DNA of 64,000 bases from Lasiodiplodia sp. COLG20 (GCA_009801085.1 VNWV01000004.1:496001-560000), one strand, 5' to 3'; positions 34,766 to 46,151 are shown, numbered from the stretch's first letter. The notes: generated from the sequence alone by a model not told the origin. A program made the numbers and translations.

Positions 34766-36339
34766 TCATGATATCGCAAGAGTCCATCCCCGTCGATGAA
34801 GAACGTCCGACCAATCCACTTTTCTGCTCCCCTCCGCCGAGCTTCCCTTCGCCCGCAGCCTCCAAAGTTCCTCCAACACAATCAATGCGGACCGGAAATT
34901 CTCAAAGTTTCTATTTTCATAAATTTCCACCATCCGTTCGCGAATTGTGCCTATCTGCGCTTCTGCTTCCGCTTCCCCGCCGGCTAGAAAAAGTGGAAAT
35001 AGGAGAGTACATTCTGGAAGACAGCCCGGCGGCATTTGTCTAATTTCTTCACAGATGCGGCTGACCTGGTTCTCTATTCTCCCGGACAGAGCCGTAGAGA
35101 ACTGTGGAAGATGCTGGCGTATACTTCGATAAAGGTGGATTAGGGTGGCGCTTCGGTAGGTCTCAGCCAGCGAGGCCAGGGGGGCGTCGTCGGTCTTGGG
35201 GTAGCGCCAGTCGTTGAGTTGCTTCTCTATGTAAAATGCTCGCTGCGAGAAGGAAATAGAAGGGCTTGTTGGCTCTCCTTCGTGATGCACTTTACCAGCA
35301 TGTCGTTCTTCCATGCTCTCGGCCATATCGGCGCGCAGATTGCTAATCTCCATGATCGACTTAATTGCCGTGAATGCGAAGCCAACATAGGAGTCCACCT
35401 GTTCTGAGTCCTCAGTCATGTCATAGGAGGCATATGGCAGCAGCGGGCGCCTGTTGAGCGTTATGGACATCATGGCGTCATGGTAAGCGTAATTGCGAAG
35501 GAGCCAGTGGCCCTCAGGGGTGTTAAAGTCCCTATGAAGTGTCCCAGCTTTTATTGCAGACAGAATAACTTGATGGCCACCTTGAAGATGGTCAAACCAT
35601 TGTGGGTTGCCAAGTATTGTCTCCATCGAACATAGAGCGAGTGTGTTTGCGAGAGTGAGATCTGTTGAAGGGCTAGTCGAGAGTGACTTCGACAGAGACT
35701 CCAGAGATGCGCATCGGCTACGTAGCGCAAAGGTTTGGAAATTGCTTTGTCGAAGGGCTAGGTGCGATGCTGACCATGCCACCAGGGCGTCCTGGAGCGC
35801 ACTTGACTCCAAAGCCATAGGAAGAAGAGCTGAAACATAGTGTTATTAGTGATAATGCTTTCTGTGGTGATCGATATTTACTACCTGAGAGGAACGAGTT
35901 GTGCTGCAAGTTGGTAGACATAAGGTTTGCTAATCTTTCTGTGTAATACAGGAGCATGCGTCGGCGCAACGAAACCAGCGAGCTTGATTCGTCGATATGA
36001 TAGCCCGAGAGTCCGGCAGGGACGGGTGGTGATGGAACGACGGCTCCAACGAGCGGCCTGCACAGATTTGGTAGGGAGATGACAGATGCGCGTTGTGTAA
36101 CAGCCTCATCCGCCCGAGGCTCCTCGTGCGCGCAGACGAGGTTCAAGCGGCGACAGTGGCTGCAAATAGGGTAAACTAGGTCACACTTCTTCTTGCTGTG
36201 CCGCTTCATTAGTGACCTCCCATCGTTGCGTAATCGAAAAGACCCACCGCCGTCGGCATGTCAGACAGCCAGTCCGCTCGCGCTTGGTTCCTGGCCTCCG
36301 GCGGGGCCATTCGCTATCGCGTGCTTGTGTGGGATCCAT
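34766..36339 (-). CDS. Zn2Cys6 fungal transcription factor (local regulator candidate)
   Basis: Exons are 36339-36248, 36195-35885 and 35829-34766; introns are 52 and 55 nt. The protein has about 488 residues. Intron 1 splits the zinc cluster; joining at CACAG|CAAG restores GCLTCRRRKKKCDLVYPICSHCRRLNLVC, a canonical binuclear cluster at about residues 25-55. The rest is a helical domain of the kind found in many fungal Zn2Cys6 regulators (YHDAMMSITLNRRPLLPY, YRSATLIHLYRSI, ERMVEIYENRNFENFRSALIVLEELW). It acts in the nucleus on CGG-containing sites. It is transcribed divergently from the aminotransferase across 0.4 kb, and the palindromes in this block contain CCG/CGG triplets, so it is the natural candidate for their binder. 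That link is inference. Confidence 0.88.
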
Positions 36340-36740
36340 GCGTAGCAGCTTGAATGTGATATTCGACAGATGCACCGTCAAGGTTGTGAAGACGGAAGAG
36401 ATTGTGCGGTGTGGGGAAGTCTCCGCGACGCTGAGCTTGCTTACGTAACCCCGCCATTGGCGCTATCATCTCTTGGCGTTTGCTTTAACCGGGCATACTT
36501 ACTTGTCTGTTCGGGATCGAGATTTGGTAACCTTCAAACTCTCGGCAGTTCTGTCCGTAACGACACTGCTGCCTCGGCTTATCGATGGCCGCTTTTGGCG
36601 CCATCAAACAGTGTCTGTAATGCTGTTTCTCCGCTTTCATAGAGGTCAATTCTTATCCCCTGATGTGAGCCTTTCCTCACCATCATAAGCTTTTCTATCG
36701 CTACTACCACTCTCTTGTTCAAGATTTTGTCACTCCAAGC
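36340..36740. promoter_or_regulatory. Divergent promoter, regulator / aminotransferase
   Basis: 0.4 kb shared by the Zn2Cys6 gene and the aminotransferase. It contains CCGCCATTGGCGC at 36451-36463 and a degenerate relative (CCGCTTTTGGCGC) at 36589-36601. A TC-rich tract precedes the aminotransferase start. Confidence 0.6.
36451..36463. promoter_or_regulatory. Palindrome GCGCC-AAT-GGCGG (reverse strand), site 3
   Basis: Read on the plus strand as CCGCCATTGGCGC, identical to the cupin site at 34664. It is placed 112 bp from the regulator ATG and 278 bp from the aminotransferase ATG. Confidence 0.55.
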
Positions 36741-38252
36741 ATGGCACATCCCACAGTTATCGATTCCCATATCCTTCACCGGAACATGACCAGTGAACCT
36801 CTCAAGGTCGTCTCAGGCTCTGGCATCCGGTACTTTCTAGATTCCGGCAAAGCAATCATCGATGCTACTGGAGGACCATCAGTCTCTATCCTTGGGCACA
36901 GTCAGCCCGAGATTACTCAAGCAATCATCGATCAGCTCGCGAAAATCCAATACGTCTACTCTGGCGCACCGCTGACCAGCGAACCCTCCGAAGAACTCGC
37001 TCGCTTCCTCCTGCAAGACCACCCAGGCGGACTTTCCAAGGCTATCTTTGTCAACTCTGGCAGCGAGGCAACGGATGCCGCGATCAAGCTGGCCACGCAG
37101 TACTGGCACGAAAAAGGCCAGCCGCAGCGGACCTACATCATCTCGAGAAAGCAAAGCTATCACGGCAACACCATCGGCGCTCTATGCGTATCTGGCCACG
37201 AGTCGCGGCGCGAGTTCTACAAAGATTGGCTTTCCGACAACGTAGCATTTGTGGACCCGTGCTATGCCTTCCGTGCGAAGAAGGATGGCGGTCGCGAGAC
37301 CAACGAGGCATACGTGGAGCGACTGCGAAAGCAGCTGGAAGACACGTTTCGTGCGATCGGGCCCGAGAAAGTTAGCGCGTTCATGGCTGAGCCCCAGAGC
37401 GGAACGGTGTTGGGCTGTGTTACTGCTGTTCCTGGCTACTTTAAGATGGTTCGAGAGGTGTGCGACAAGTACGGCGCGCTCCTGATCCTCGACGAGGTAA
37501 GTATGAGTAGTCAAATCTCTTCGTGTATTCGCTGCTGACTGCACCAGATCATATGTGGCATGGGAAAGACCGGAACCATGCATGCCTGGGAGCAAGAAGA
37601 AGGGTTTCGAGGACCTGACATCCAGACCATCGGCAAGGCGCTTGGTGCAGGGTTCGTACCTCTCTCTGGCGTTCTTGTTCATGAGCGAATCTTCCAGACG
37701 CTGGCCAATGCGTCGGGAATGCTTGCACACGGCCATACATTTCAAGTAAGTACTATCTTATCATATCTACAACTGCAGCATACTGAATCACGCCAGGCGC
37801 ACCCTCTCGCGTGTGCAGCTGCATTGGCTGTTCAAAAGATCATCAGAAGAGACAACATCCTCGCAAATGTCCGGCAGCAAGGTCGAGTGCTGGAGCAGCT
37901 ACTTCGCACTCACATAGAACCTCTCCCGTTTGTCGCCGACATTCGTGGCCGAGGGCTCTTTTGGGGTATCGAGTTCTTGCTTGATACGAAAGCAAAAGTT
38001 CCTTTCTCTCCGTCCGACAAATTTTGTTCATCAGTGGTGGAAGTTGCGCTTGACCTCGGACTTAATATTCTGGGTAACTTGGGCCAGACTGGAGAGTATT
38101 ACGTCGACCACGTTATCATCGCTCCCCCTTATATCGTGCAAGAGCAGGACTTGGGAGATATCGTAGACTTGTTGAGAGAGGCTATTGAACGGGTTGCTTC
38201 GAGTTATATCGAGAAGCCGCCACTTGCAAAAGAAGAGCAGGCCAGGATGTAG
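36741..38252 (+). CDS. Class-III (omega-type) aminotransferase
   Basis: Exons are 36741-37496, 37548-37745 and 37797-38252; both introns are 51 nt. About 469 residues. This is a PLP enzyme of the ornithine/GABA/omega-amino acid aminotransferase class. Visible residues: NSGSEATDAAIKLA (phosphate-binding region), SYHGNTIGAL, AEPQSGTV, the pyridine-binding Asp in LLILDE (Asp251) and the Schiff-base lysine in TIGKALGAGF (Lys282). It moves an amino group from an amino acid or amine to an oxo acid, in the cytosol or mitochondrion (no clear targeting peptide). The neighbours, an amino acid permease and a cupin dioxygenase with the same promoter palindrome, suggest use of an imported amino compound as nutrient. 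The frame is intact. The specific substrate is unknown. Confidence 0.92.
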
Positions 38253-38977
38253 ATCTTCATCTCCAATGTCATTGATGCAGTTTCCAGCCCGACTAAGCTA
38301 AGAATTGAAACCATACCATACAGCATTTGTGAATAACTGTCTAGTGCTACCACCATCTGGTTGAATCTCACTGGCGATTCCAGAAGTTGGTCATCGCTGT
38401 TTTGTTCCTCATGACACGTAGCTCTACGCATGACATATTAACCCAAGCACAAACCTACGTAGCAGTCGAGACCTAATCGCATTTACGGAAGTGGACCAAA
38501 AGCTCAATTGCTATACAGGAGCCGCGCCGATTCAGATCACATTGGCCATCGATAATGTTGTGGTCCAAGCTGATGCCAATTCATTTCGGCAGACGTCACG
38601 CAGACCGGGAGACTTCGTATCAGTCTGGCACTTGATAGCTCAAAACCTGGTTGCATGGAAAGGAAGACTAATCTTCATTGGCAACGCGCCAACGGCGGAC
38701 GCGCTAGACTATTTGGCATGATTGTCCCCAGGTGCCTATCAGAGGACTTCTCGGCGTTTCTTAGCGCTTTGCATTCGTAAGGATAAGAAAGGAAAGCGTG
38801 CGGGGTCGTCGTATCTGACTCCAGTGTATAGGAGCCGAGGTCTCTCCTTGAAATAAATGTTTTTGCATTCTTGCAGAGGGGTCAACTTGCATCCATTCTT
38901 CAGAAAGCTGTTACTCCATCACTATTCAGCCTGCGCTCTCGTTCGACTTTACTCTGACTTGACCGCTAATCTCCAAA
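38253..38977. other. Intergenic, permease promoter
   Basis: 0.73 kb between two genes read in the same direction. It contains GCGCCAACGGCGG at 38686-38698. The short open frame at 38491-38721 has no recognised feature and overlaps the palindrome. Confidence 0.55.
38686..38698. promoter_or_regulatory. Palindrome GCGCC-AAC-GGCGG, site 4
   Basis: Both five-base arms are identical to those of the sites upstream of the cupin and the aminotransferase; only the 3-base spacer differs. It lies about 280-290 bp upstream of the permease ATG. Confidence 0.5.
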
Positions 38978-40594
38978 ATGCCGACAAAGGATTCCAACTC
39001 TGGCACAGAAAAGCCTCCTGCACCCCTCCCGGTCCAGGAAGGTGATACGCTACAACACACGGAATCTGAAGATGGCCAGGTGTCTGACTGCTCGGATCCT
39101 CGGGTCCAGCGAGGACTCAAGCCCAGGCATTCCCAGATGATCGCCATTGGAGGAGCCATCGGTACCAGTCTTTTTGTTGGGACCGGCCAGATGCTGGCAA
39201 TAGGTGGCCCAGCGTTCCTCCTGTTGGCGTTTTGTATCCTATGCTTACTGATGGTGAGCGTCGTTACTGCGCTTGTGGAGGTGGCAACCTACCTACCGAT
39301 TGCCGGGGGCACAATGTCCTACTACGCTCATCGCTATGTCTCAAGTAGCATGGGATTCGCCCTCGGATACCTGTACTGGTACTCTATGGGCATCCTCATT
39401 CCCTACGAAGTAACCGCGGCATCCCTCGTGGTCGATTATTGGGAAACGGACCTTCCAATCGCAGCACTGATAACCATCATGATTGCTCTCATCGTGGTAC
39501 TCAACCTCCTTCCTGTCAGTGTATACGGAGAGACAGAATTCTGGTTCGTCAGTCTGAAGGTATTCCTTATAATTGGGCTCCTGATCACTTCGATCGTGCT
39601 CTTCTTTGGCGGAGGACCGAACCACGATCGACTCGGCTTCCGCTACTGGAACGACCCCGGACCTGTCAACGACTACCTCATACCTGGCACATCAGCAGGA
39701 CGCTTCGTCGCATTCCTGCAAACCTTGGTCCTCGCCTCCTTCGCCTTCGTCCTGGCCCCCGAACAACTCATCATCACGGCAGGCGAGATGCAGAACCCAC
39801 AAAAGAACCTCCCCAAAGCCTCCCAGCGCTACTTCCTCCGCCTACTCCTCTTCTTCGTCTCCAGCGCCCTCGCCATCGGCGTCGTCTGCCCGTCCAACGA
39901 CCCGCGCCTCACCAGCGGCGGCGCCGGCGCCGGCTCGTCGCCCTTCGTCGTCGCCATCACGACGGCGGGCATCCGCGTGCTCGACAGCGTCGTCAACGCC
40001 GGCATCCTCGCGTCGGCGTGGAGCGCCGGCAACGCGTTCCTGTACGCGTCGTCGCGCTCGCTGTACTCGCTCGCCGTCGCCGGCAGCGCGCCGCCCGTCT
40101 TCGCGCGCTGCAACCGGTGGGGCGTGCCGTACGTGGCGGTCGGGACGAGCGCGGCGTTCGGCCTGCTGGGCTACCTGAACGTGTCCAGCTCTAGCGCTGT
40201 CGTGTTCAATTGGCTCGTCAACTTGACCAACACGTCCGGCTTCATCAGTTGGATCTGCTGCTGTGTCGTCTTCGTCCGCTTCCGCGCCTCAGTCGCCGCG
40301 CAGGGTGTGCAGGTTCCGTACCAGTCGTTTATCCAACCCTATGGAGCTTGGTTCGCGCTTGGAATCTCGCTGGTCTTGCTCTTTGTGAATGGGTTTACTT
40401 GTTTCTTCCCGGCGCGGTGGTCCGTTGCGAGCTTCTTTACGGCGTATGTTGGCATACCGGCATTCCTTTGTATTTATCTTGGCCATGTGCTATTTCATAG
40501 GGCTGATCCATGGCTTCGCAAACCAAATGAGGTGGATTTATCTACAGGGTTTTATGAAATTGAGGGCTTGCAGATTCCCACTCGTTGTGTGTAA
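38978..40594 (+). CDS. Amino acid permease (YAT/APC superfamily)
   Basis: A single exon of 538 residues. A hydrophilic N-terminus of about 48 residues leads into GLKPRHSQMIAIGGAIGTSLFVGTG, the signature first span of fungal amino acid permeases. About 12 spans follow, with the conserved SYYAHRYVSSSMGFALGYLYWY and the GEMQNPQKNLPKA loop. It is a plasma-membrane proton-coupled amino acid importer by family. It follows the aminotransferase in the same direction, and its upstream region has the GCGCC-N3-GGCGG palindrome, which points to co-regulated uptake of that enzyme's substrate. The GC content rises sharply in its second half (about 39880-40170), with runs of GCC/GTC codons, a local composition shift. 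The frame is intact. Confidence 0.93.
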   Translation: MPTKDSNSGTEKPPAPLPVQEGDTLQHTESEDGQVSDCSDPRVQRGLKPRHSQMIAIGGAIGTSLFVGTGQMLAIGGPAFLLLAFCILCLLMVSVVTALVEVATYLPIAGGTMSYYAHRYVSSSMGFALGYLYWYSMGILIPYEVTAASLVVDYWETDLPIAALITIMIALIVVLNLLPVSVYGETEFWFVSLKVFLIIGLLITSIVLFFGGGPNHDRLGFRYWNDPGPVNDYLIPGTSAGRFVAFLQTLVLASFAFVLAPEQLIITAGEMQNPQKNLPKASQRYFLRLLLFFVSSALAIGVVCPSNDPRLTSGGAGAGSSPFVVAITTAGIRVLDSVVNAGILASAWSAGNAFLYASSRSLYSLAVAGSAPPVFARCNRWGVPYVAVGTSAAFGLLGYLNVSSSSAVVFNWLVNLTNTSGFISWICCCVVFVRFRASVAAQGVQVPYQSFIQPYGAWFALGISLVLLFVNGFTCFFPARWSVASFFTAYVGIPAFLCIYLGHVLFHRADPWLRKPNEVDLSTGFYEIEGLQIPTRCV

Positions 40595-42844
40595 TCTCCA
40601 GCATCTACATAAATACGGAGCGCAGCATTGCCACCCGTCTCAGCATATTATTTCTACACTCCATTCCTACGAAGTTCAATTCTTGTTCACATGACGGTGA
40701 AACGTGTATGTACATAGGCTACAAGGGACCGGAAAAGATTTCATCACTCTCGAAGCTCGAAGTATACTATACGCTACAACCATGCTTACCCAGATCCAAA
40801 TGTGGCTGAAGCTCCCCTTTCAACGCGAAAATACTATTTAGAGAATTTGTTGCCGATGAATCCTAATGCACGCCTCTCGTCAAGGCCTACTAGTGCCGCT
40901 GCTAATGTTGAATGAAACACATCCGATGAGGTCGTACGATAGCGTCCTTTCTTCGATCGGGATGCGAATGTGAATCCTTCGCCGCTGGTGCAACCATAGG
41001 CTCAGCCTCATGCTCAGCCGCCATACGTTACAGCCTCGCCCTTACATGCCAGCAACATCGTACCACTAAAGCGTAATATTTATACCCGTAGATTGCGGCC
41101 TGTTACGAGCCGTTTCGACGAATCTTAGTCTAAGTAAGATAAGATAAGCCTCGTCTTGATAAGACGCTCGAGGTAGATCGTCTTGTAAGACGTCTTGTCT
41201 TGCGAAGGTGGCTTGTTAAATGTAAACCCTAGCGCAGGCTAAGGCTAACAAGGAGCTAATGGGCGCGTTGATATTGGTGCTTTCTATCTAGCCGTTAGTC
41301 GACTTTACTTACTCCATCAGTCTCCACACCCTTAAGCCGCCAGTAAATACTCCTTTGTGCCACTGTGAGCGCTGCTAATACATACGCAAGCTCGGCGCAT
41401 ACCCTCATACTAGAGAGTAGTATTGGGTTCTATTGCCTTCCAAGAACGTAAACCAGATATGTAGACTAATCGTAAAGATCGATATTTTTAGGACTCTAAA
41501 CATAGTCGACTGGGCAAATTAGGAGTAGTAGTAGCACACTAATAAATATGGAGGATTCAGAAACTTTGGCTGGCATGCTCCTAGATCTACTAGTCGCTTT
41601 AACTCGCAAGGCTAAGAGGCACCGAGAGAACTTGAACCGCTAATGTTACTATTAATAATAGCATGACCGATCCGACGACTAAAATACCGAGTGGCTTCTT
41701 CTACTAGCAGGGTTTTGTATACAACAACGACAACACTTCCTTGTTACAGCCAATAAAATCCTATGAGATGTTATTGTTGCCGAGCTCCATCGAGTACTCA
41801 CTTCTGAACATGTGAAAAATGGAAGACATTTAAGCCTCACTATCAACGGCGCTAGGCTCTTTAGAGATTAGACCACTCCTCCGCATCACAGATCAACTCC
41901 TACCTTCACTCCCACTTCCTTAGACAATTATCGGAGCTTACCTACTGGTCGACAAATTGACACCGTTAGTGGTTGGATGTCAGCAACGGATGGTAGATGG
42001 CAAATTTCCTGATGAGGAAATGTGCCAAGCCAAGTAGAGGTGGTAGTGCAGGTGGGAGTGGATCTGTAGTGCGGAGGAGGTAAGCAAGAGTGACGAAAAC
42101 GGCGCAGGAGGCGGAGATCACCAGACGAACACAACAGTTGCCGGCAGCTAGGCCGCTCCGTAAGCGCCATCCCAAAATCCCTGGTACTACAGTGGATGCC
42201 GCAACATTCCCTCGGCAATTAAACACGGAAATTCTACTATAGACATAACGTTGAATCCACGTTTTTCGCCATCTTGGCGACAGGGGTCCCGACCAATCAA
42301 TCTGTAGGATACTGGTAAAGTTCCTGCAATACAGAGAGTTGGCTCGTATTAGCGCTCATGGATTGGTGGCAAAAACGGAAACCGCCCAAAATTGCAAGGG
42401 TGATCTCTATCGCCAAGATGGTGAATGCGTGAGAATTTACGGTACCATAAAAATCATTCGAATTGCGAAGACGAAGGGGCCATTTCCCTTGTCTGATCAC
42501 GCGCGCTCGAAGAAATTTACGAGATATCCCTGTTGAGCAGGTAAACAAGCTTCGTGATACAAGACGAGCATAGGACGTGGCACGTGTACAACCCATAACA
42601 ATTTACAGAGCTGACGTACGTTCTAGTTATGGGCACACTACGCATCTTCCAAGTTTGGAGAATACATCGACCGATCAGCTGTCCGGAGGCCGCATCCCTG
42701 TGGCTTAGTGGTATATAGACGGGTCCATGCCCCGCCTGTGCACCCAGCCTTGTTACCCTGGTTCATATCGGACCTTTCTTTTTTTCCCCTCTCAACAAGA
42801 AATATTTCAGCCGTGCTGGCTGGCTGCCGGGACCCTAGCAGGCC
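40595..42844. other. Long intergenic with repeat debris
   Basis: 2.25 kb without a credible gene. At 41133-41217 there are nested AAGACG/CGTCTT palindromes (see separate entry). 41240-41900 is rich in CTA/TAG with many stops in every frame and has the look of an old, mutated transposable element, but no transposase motif was recognised. 42700-42844 contains a TATA-like GTATATA near 42710, about 130 bp before the next start. Confidence 0.55.
41133..41217. repeat. AAGACG/CGTCTT palindromic repeat, copy 1
   Basis: Contains CGTCTTGATAAGACG and CGTCTTGTAAGACG, followed by AAGACGTCTTGTCTTG, that is, several stacked hairpins. A related stretch lies at 46290-46372. Confidence 0.6.
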
Positions 42845-43622
42845 ATGTCGACCGCGAAATGCTACTTTCTAGACGGAACGGTTGCCGAAAACGACACACC
42901 GTGCAATTCGACGGCCGAACAATCGGCATGTTGCAGACCGGTGGATACGTGTCTAAACAACGGGGTCTGCCTTCAGAGTAACGGAATTCATTCCCGCGGA
43001 TCTTGTACGGATTCGTCATGGAATGATCCCAGTTGTGCGAACATGTGTCATGGAAGTAACACTCTCTCGAATTGGGCATCGGTGCAATCGGGGACGCGCA
43101 GCTGACTCTAGAATCTCGTGGTTAGAAAACCGAAACAGCGGGGTCAACATATACCTCTGCAATAAAACTACGAGTGCGGCGGCATGGACATGTGGCAGTA
43201 ACGACTGCTCCTCGAACACGTTTCCGATGAGCGAGCTTAAGGCTGTACTTCGTCCAGAGGAACTCTCTACCTCTTACAGGGAGGTTTTCGGTGCGCCAAC
43301 AGCAACAACAATTACAAATGCATCTGCCGAGCAAGCATCCTCCCATGAAACTACCTACACAAGTGGACAGATGGCTGGTGTTGGAGTTGGAATAGCAGTG
43401 CCACTTTTCATTGCATTATCGGCGGTGCTTTGGCTACTGCGGGCAGAACGAAAGAAGACAAAGGCTATCAGTGCTTGGGAGCTCCAATGGAACGCACAAA
43501 ATGCGCAGTACGCTTATGAATCAACGGGCCAAAAGCGGACAGAGCAGCATGCAGAACTTGCGCCTGATGCTGAAAGGCAAGAGCTCCCTGCGGATTCTGC
43601 AGAACGGACCGAGAGGATTTAA
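42845..43622 (+). CDS. Cys-rich single-pass membrane protein, paralogue 2 (intact)
   Basis: Exons are 42845-43055 and 43102-43622, separated by a 46-nt intron that fixes the phase; 243 residues. The extracellular-type domain has eight or more cysteines (KCYFLDGT, EQSACCRP, CLNNGVC, SRGSCTDSSW, CANMC, then LCNK, WTCGSNDC). A Ser/Thr-rich stretch, one membrane span (MAGVGVGIAVPLFIALSAVLWLL) and a basic cytosolic tail (RAERKKTK) follow. An in-frame stop sits just upstream of the ATG and no signal peptide is seen, so the span probably inserts the chain with N-terminus outside. The family occurs widely as hypothetical proteins in Pezizomycotina; a sensor or surface role is only inferred. It serves as the intact reference for the broken copy at 32600-33390. 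Confidence 0.78.
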
Positions 43623-43804
43623 GCATCTCCAAATGATGTGAACTCCTATGGGTTCAGGATCGGGTCTTCTACGCATGTGAGTGCGTGAGGATAGAGTTGG
43701 ATTTACTTCGCGCGGTAACCGGATGCTCATCAGAAGCTGTACACTGGCGAACAGCTTAGATCCAGGAAAGGTTCAAATGCCTGTACGAAAACTTAGTCCA
43801 ATGG

Positions 43805-46151
43805 TTAGAAGAACATATGCACTTGCGAGCTTACTGAAGAGTCCAAATCCAACCAATCAATAGCCTCCCATTGCTCGAGAGGATTCGACATCTGCTCAAA
43901 AGTAATCCCTCCCTCTTGTACAAGTGCGGCCTCCAGCTCTGATGTCACTGTGCTACCAAACCCTTGAGTACTGAGAGTCGTGTTACCACCTGTAACATGA
44001 GGCGGGCGTATGCCTTGCTCGTTGACGTCATACTGTGTTCCAACTCCGCCCCCGCCTCTGAAAGAGGCGTGTCTCGCTTCCAGCCTCAATTCCTCGAGAA
44101 TTATGCTGTACCGCCGATTCGGGGAATCCTCCGCCGTCGCATTTTCCAAATGGGCATGGCACCTTTCCGCTAAATCGAATAGCTTCCTGAGAGATCCATC
44201 GTCGGTCCCCACCGTATCCTCACCCACCCTCTGTTGAATCTCCCAGACATACACGACCGCCAACGCGCAGAACGTGACGTAGTATGTCCACCAAAACGCA
44301 TGGAATAGCGTCCCGTCACCTGCCATTGCATCCACTGTCTGCAGCGCCACTTTCGCTGCGGCGAGGCACTCCGCTACTGCATCTCCAATGGCACTGACTT
44401 CTCCCTCTTGTTCATTATTGTCGTCGTCATTGCTACTTGCAGCGGTGTGCCCCAGGAGGAATGGTCGGCTTGCGTGCATTATTGCATGCGAATATGCTAG
44501 CTTGAGCGCCGCCGCCTGCCGGCGAAAACTGGGCATTAAGGTTGCAGGCCGTACGGTGCTGAGATGCGGGGGCAGGCTGGCGCGCCAGGCCTGGAGCTCG
44601 CGCATGAGGCGGTGGGCCGAGGCGACGCGGGCATCTTTTGTCTTGTTCGGTGCTATGGAATAGACTTCTCGTGAGGTCTGGCCGATGATCTGGGCGAGTC
44701 TGCGGTAGAGTCAGTCAGTGGACGGAAATGAGTGCGGAGGTAAAGGGAAATGCGATCGCACTTTGCGTGTAGGATAAGAGCTTCGACATTGCAGTCTTCC
44801 AGAGGCTCGGAGGTGGATCGGCCTTGCGGAGTCATGTCGGCGTCATTTACGAGGTCGGGGAAGTCCTGGTCGATGTCGTCGTCGTGGTAGTACCTTGGCC
44901 GTCCCAGGGCGACGCTGAGGTATTTGTCGATGATGTAGGCTACCCAGAACGTTCGTTTCCTGCACTGGTCCTTGATGTAGTCCGAGGATGGGTTTTTGGT
45001 TGGGGCGCCGTTCCGCTTTCTGCCTGCTTTTCTGTGCAGTCCAAGGGCCGAGATGATTTGCACTGCGTTGCCAAAGACATACCATGCCTGGTTCATACGT
45101 GTTGCCTGAAGCAGATAGTTGACTTGAAGTAGCCGTGCTTGTGCCGACTCTAGCCGTGGGAAGCCGGTCTCAGATTCTGTCAAGTTCGTTGATGCACAAA
45201 GAAGTTGATCAGCGCTACTTGTATTGCACCCTCCACCGGCGGTCAAATTGCATATTTTCTCCTGGCGGAGAGTGGCAATGGCGAGGATGGCAAGGATGAC
45301 CGCTGACTTTGCATTCCCAATGCCATGCGAGATGTGTAGACTTTGTTCCACGTTGTCCAGCAGAGGTTGGAGCCAGGCTGTTACAGTTTGATGGTGAAGG
45401 AAACGGTAAGTCGCAATACAGCCGTCGAAATAGTATCCCACCAATTCCATGGTCGCTTGCCTGTGCTGGATTGGTAAGGCGGTACTTCTATTGAAATTGA
45501 ACGGTCTGTCCCCCGCATGCGCCATTCGTTGGTCCTTCTCCGCCACGTTCTGAAGATCTGGCATTGCCTGAAAGCTATGTGCTGATAGTCTTTTCCAAGC
45601 TCTGTGAAGGAACGTAAGACCAGATGTTGGGTCGAGGTACTGGCCTCCAATCTCAGCAATGTCCATGTCCGGCGATGCTCGCGAGGGCGCATTATCAACA
45701 GCAATGTTGTTGGGGCGCTCCTGCTCCGTCCGCCAGCTTTCTGGTGTGATTCGAACGCCAATCTCCGCTCTACGGTATGCGTTAGTGTCTAGGCCTAACA
45801 GGAATCGCAACCATTCATCTACCTCGGGTTTAAAGTCTCTGCCTGCCGCTCCCCTCGATCCAGTACTCCCGGTTGCGGAGTTGGCGCTCTTCCACGATTG
45901 TATTTGGCATCATACATGCATGCCAACCCTCTCTTTACACAGTTCCTGCATGGTAACGTGCCCGTACACTTCGATTTCTTAGCTTTGCAAACATCGCATG
46001 CCCTGCTGACTTTCGGCGCTTTACGTCTGTTCTCAGTGATATCACTTGTCGGACTTGGTGGCAATGCGGCCGAGTTGCGCTTTCGCCGTGATGTAGATGA
46101 GATGGGCGAAGATTCCGATACTGATGATGTTTGGGGATGAGCCGCATCCAT
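43805..46151 (-). CDS. Zn2Cys6 transcription factor with fungal-specific TF domain
   Basis: Model: exons 46151-45896, 45842-44762 and 44699-43805, about 743 residues. The zinc cluster is RACDVCKAKKSKCTGTLPCRNCVKRGLAC at about residues 43-71. The middle homology domain shows FWVAYIIDKYLSVALGRPRYYHDDDIDQDFP, diagnostic of the fungal-specific regulator domain. The second intron (44700-44761) is supported by HAK|LAQIIGQTSREVYS continuity. The first (45843-45895, GTGGAA...GGCAG) joins the two frames but removes RGRAPTPQPG, which resembles a stretch often conserved after the cluster in this family. A one-base deletion near 45871 is the alternative explanation for the frame change. The protein would act in the nucleus; the target is unknown. 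Upstream of the start lies an AAGACG palindromic repeat. Confidence 0.82.
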
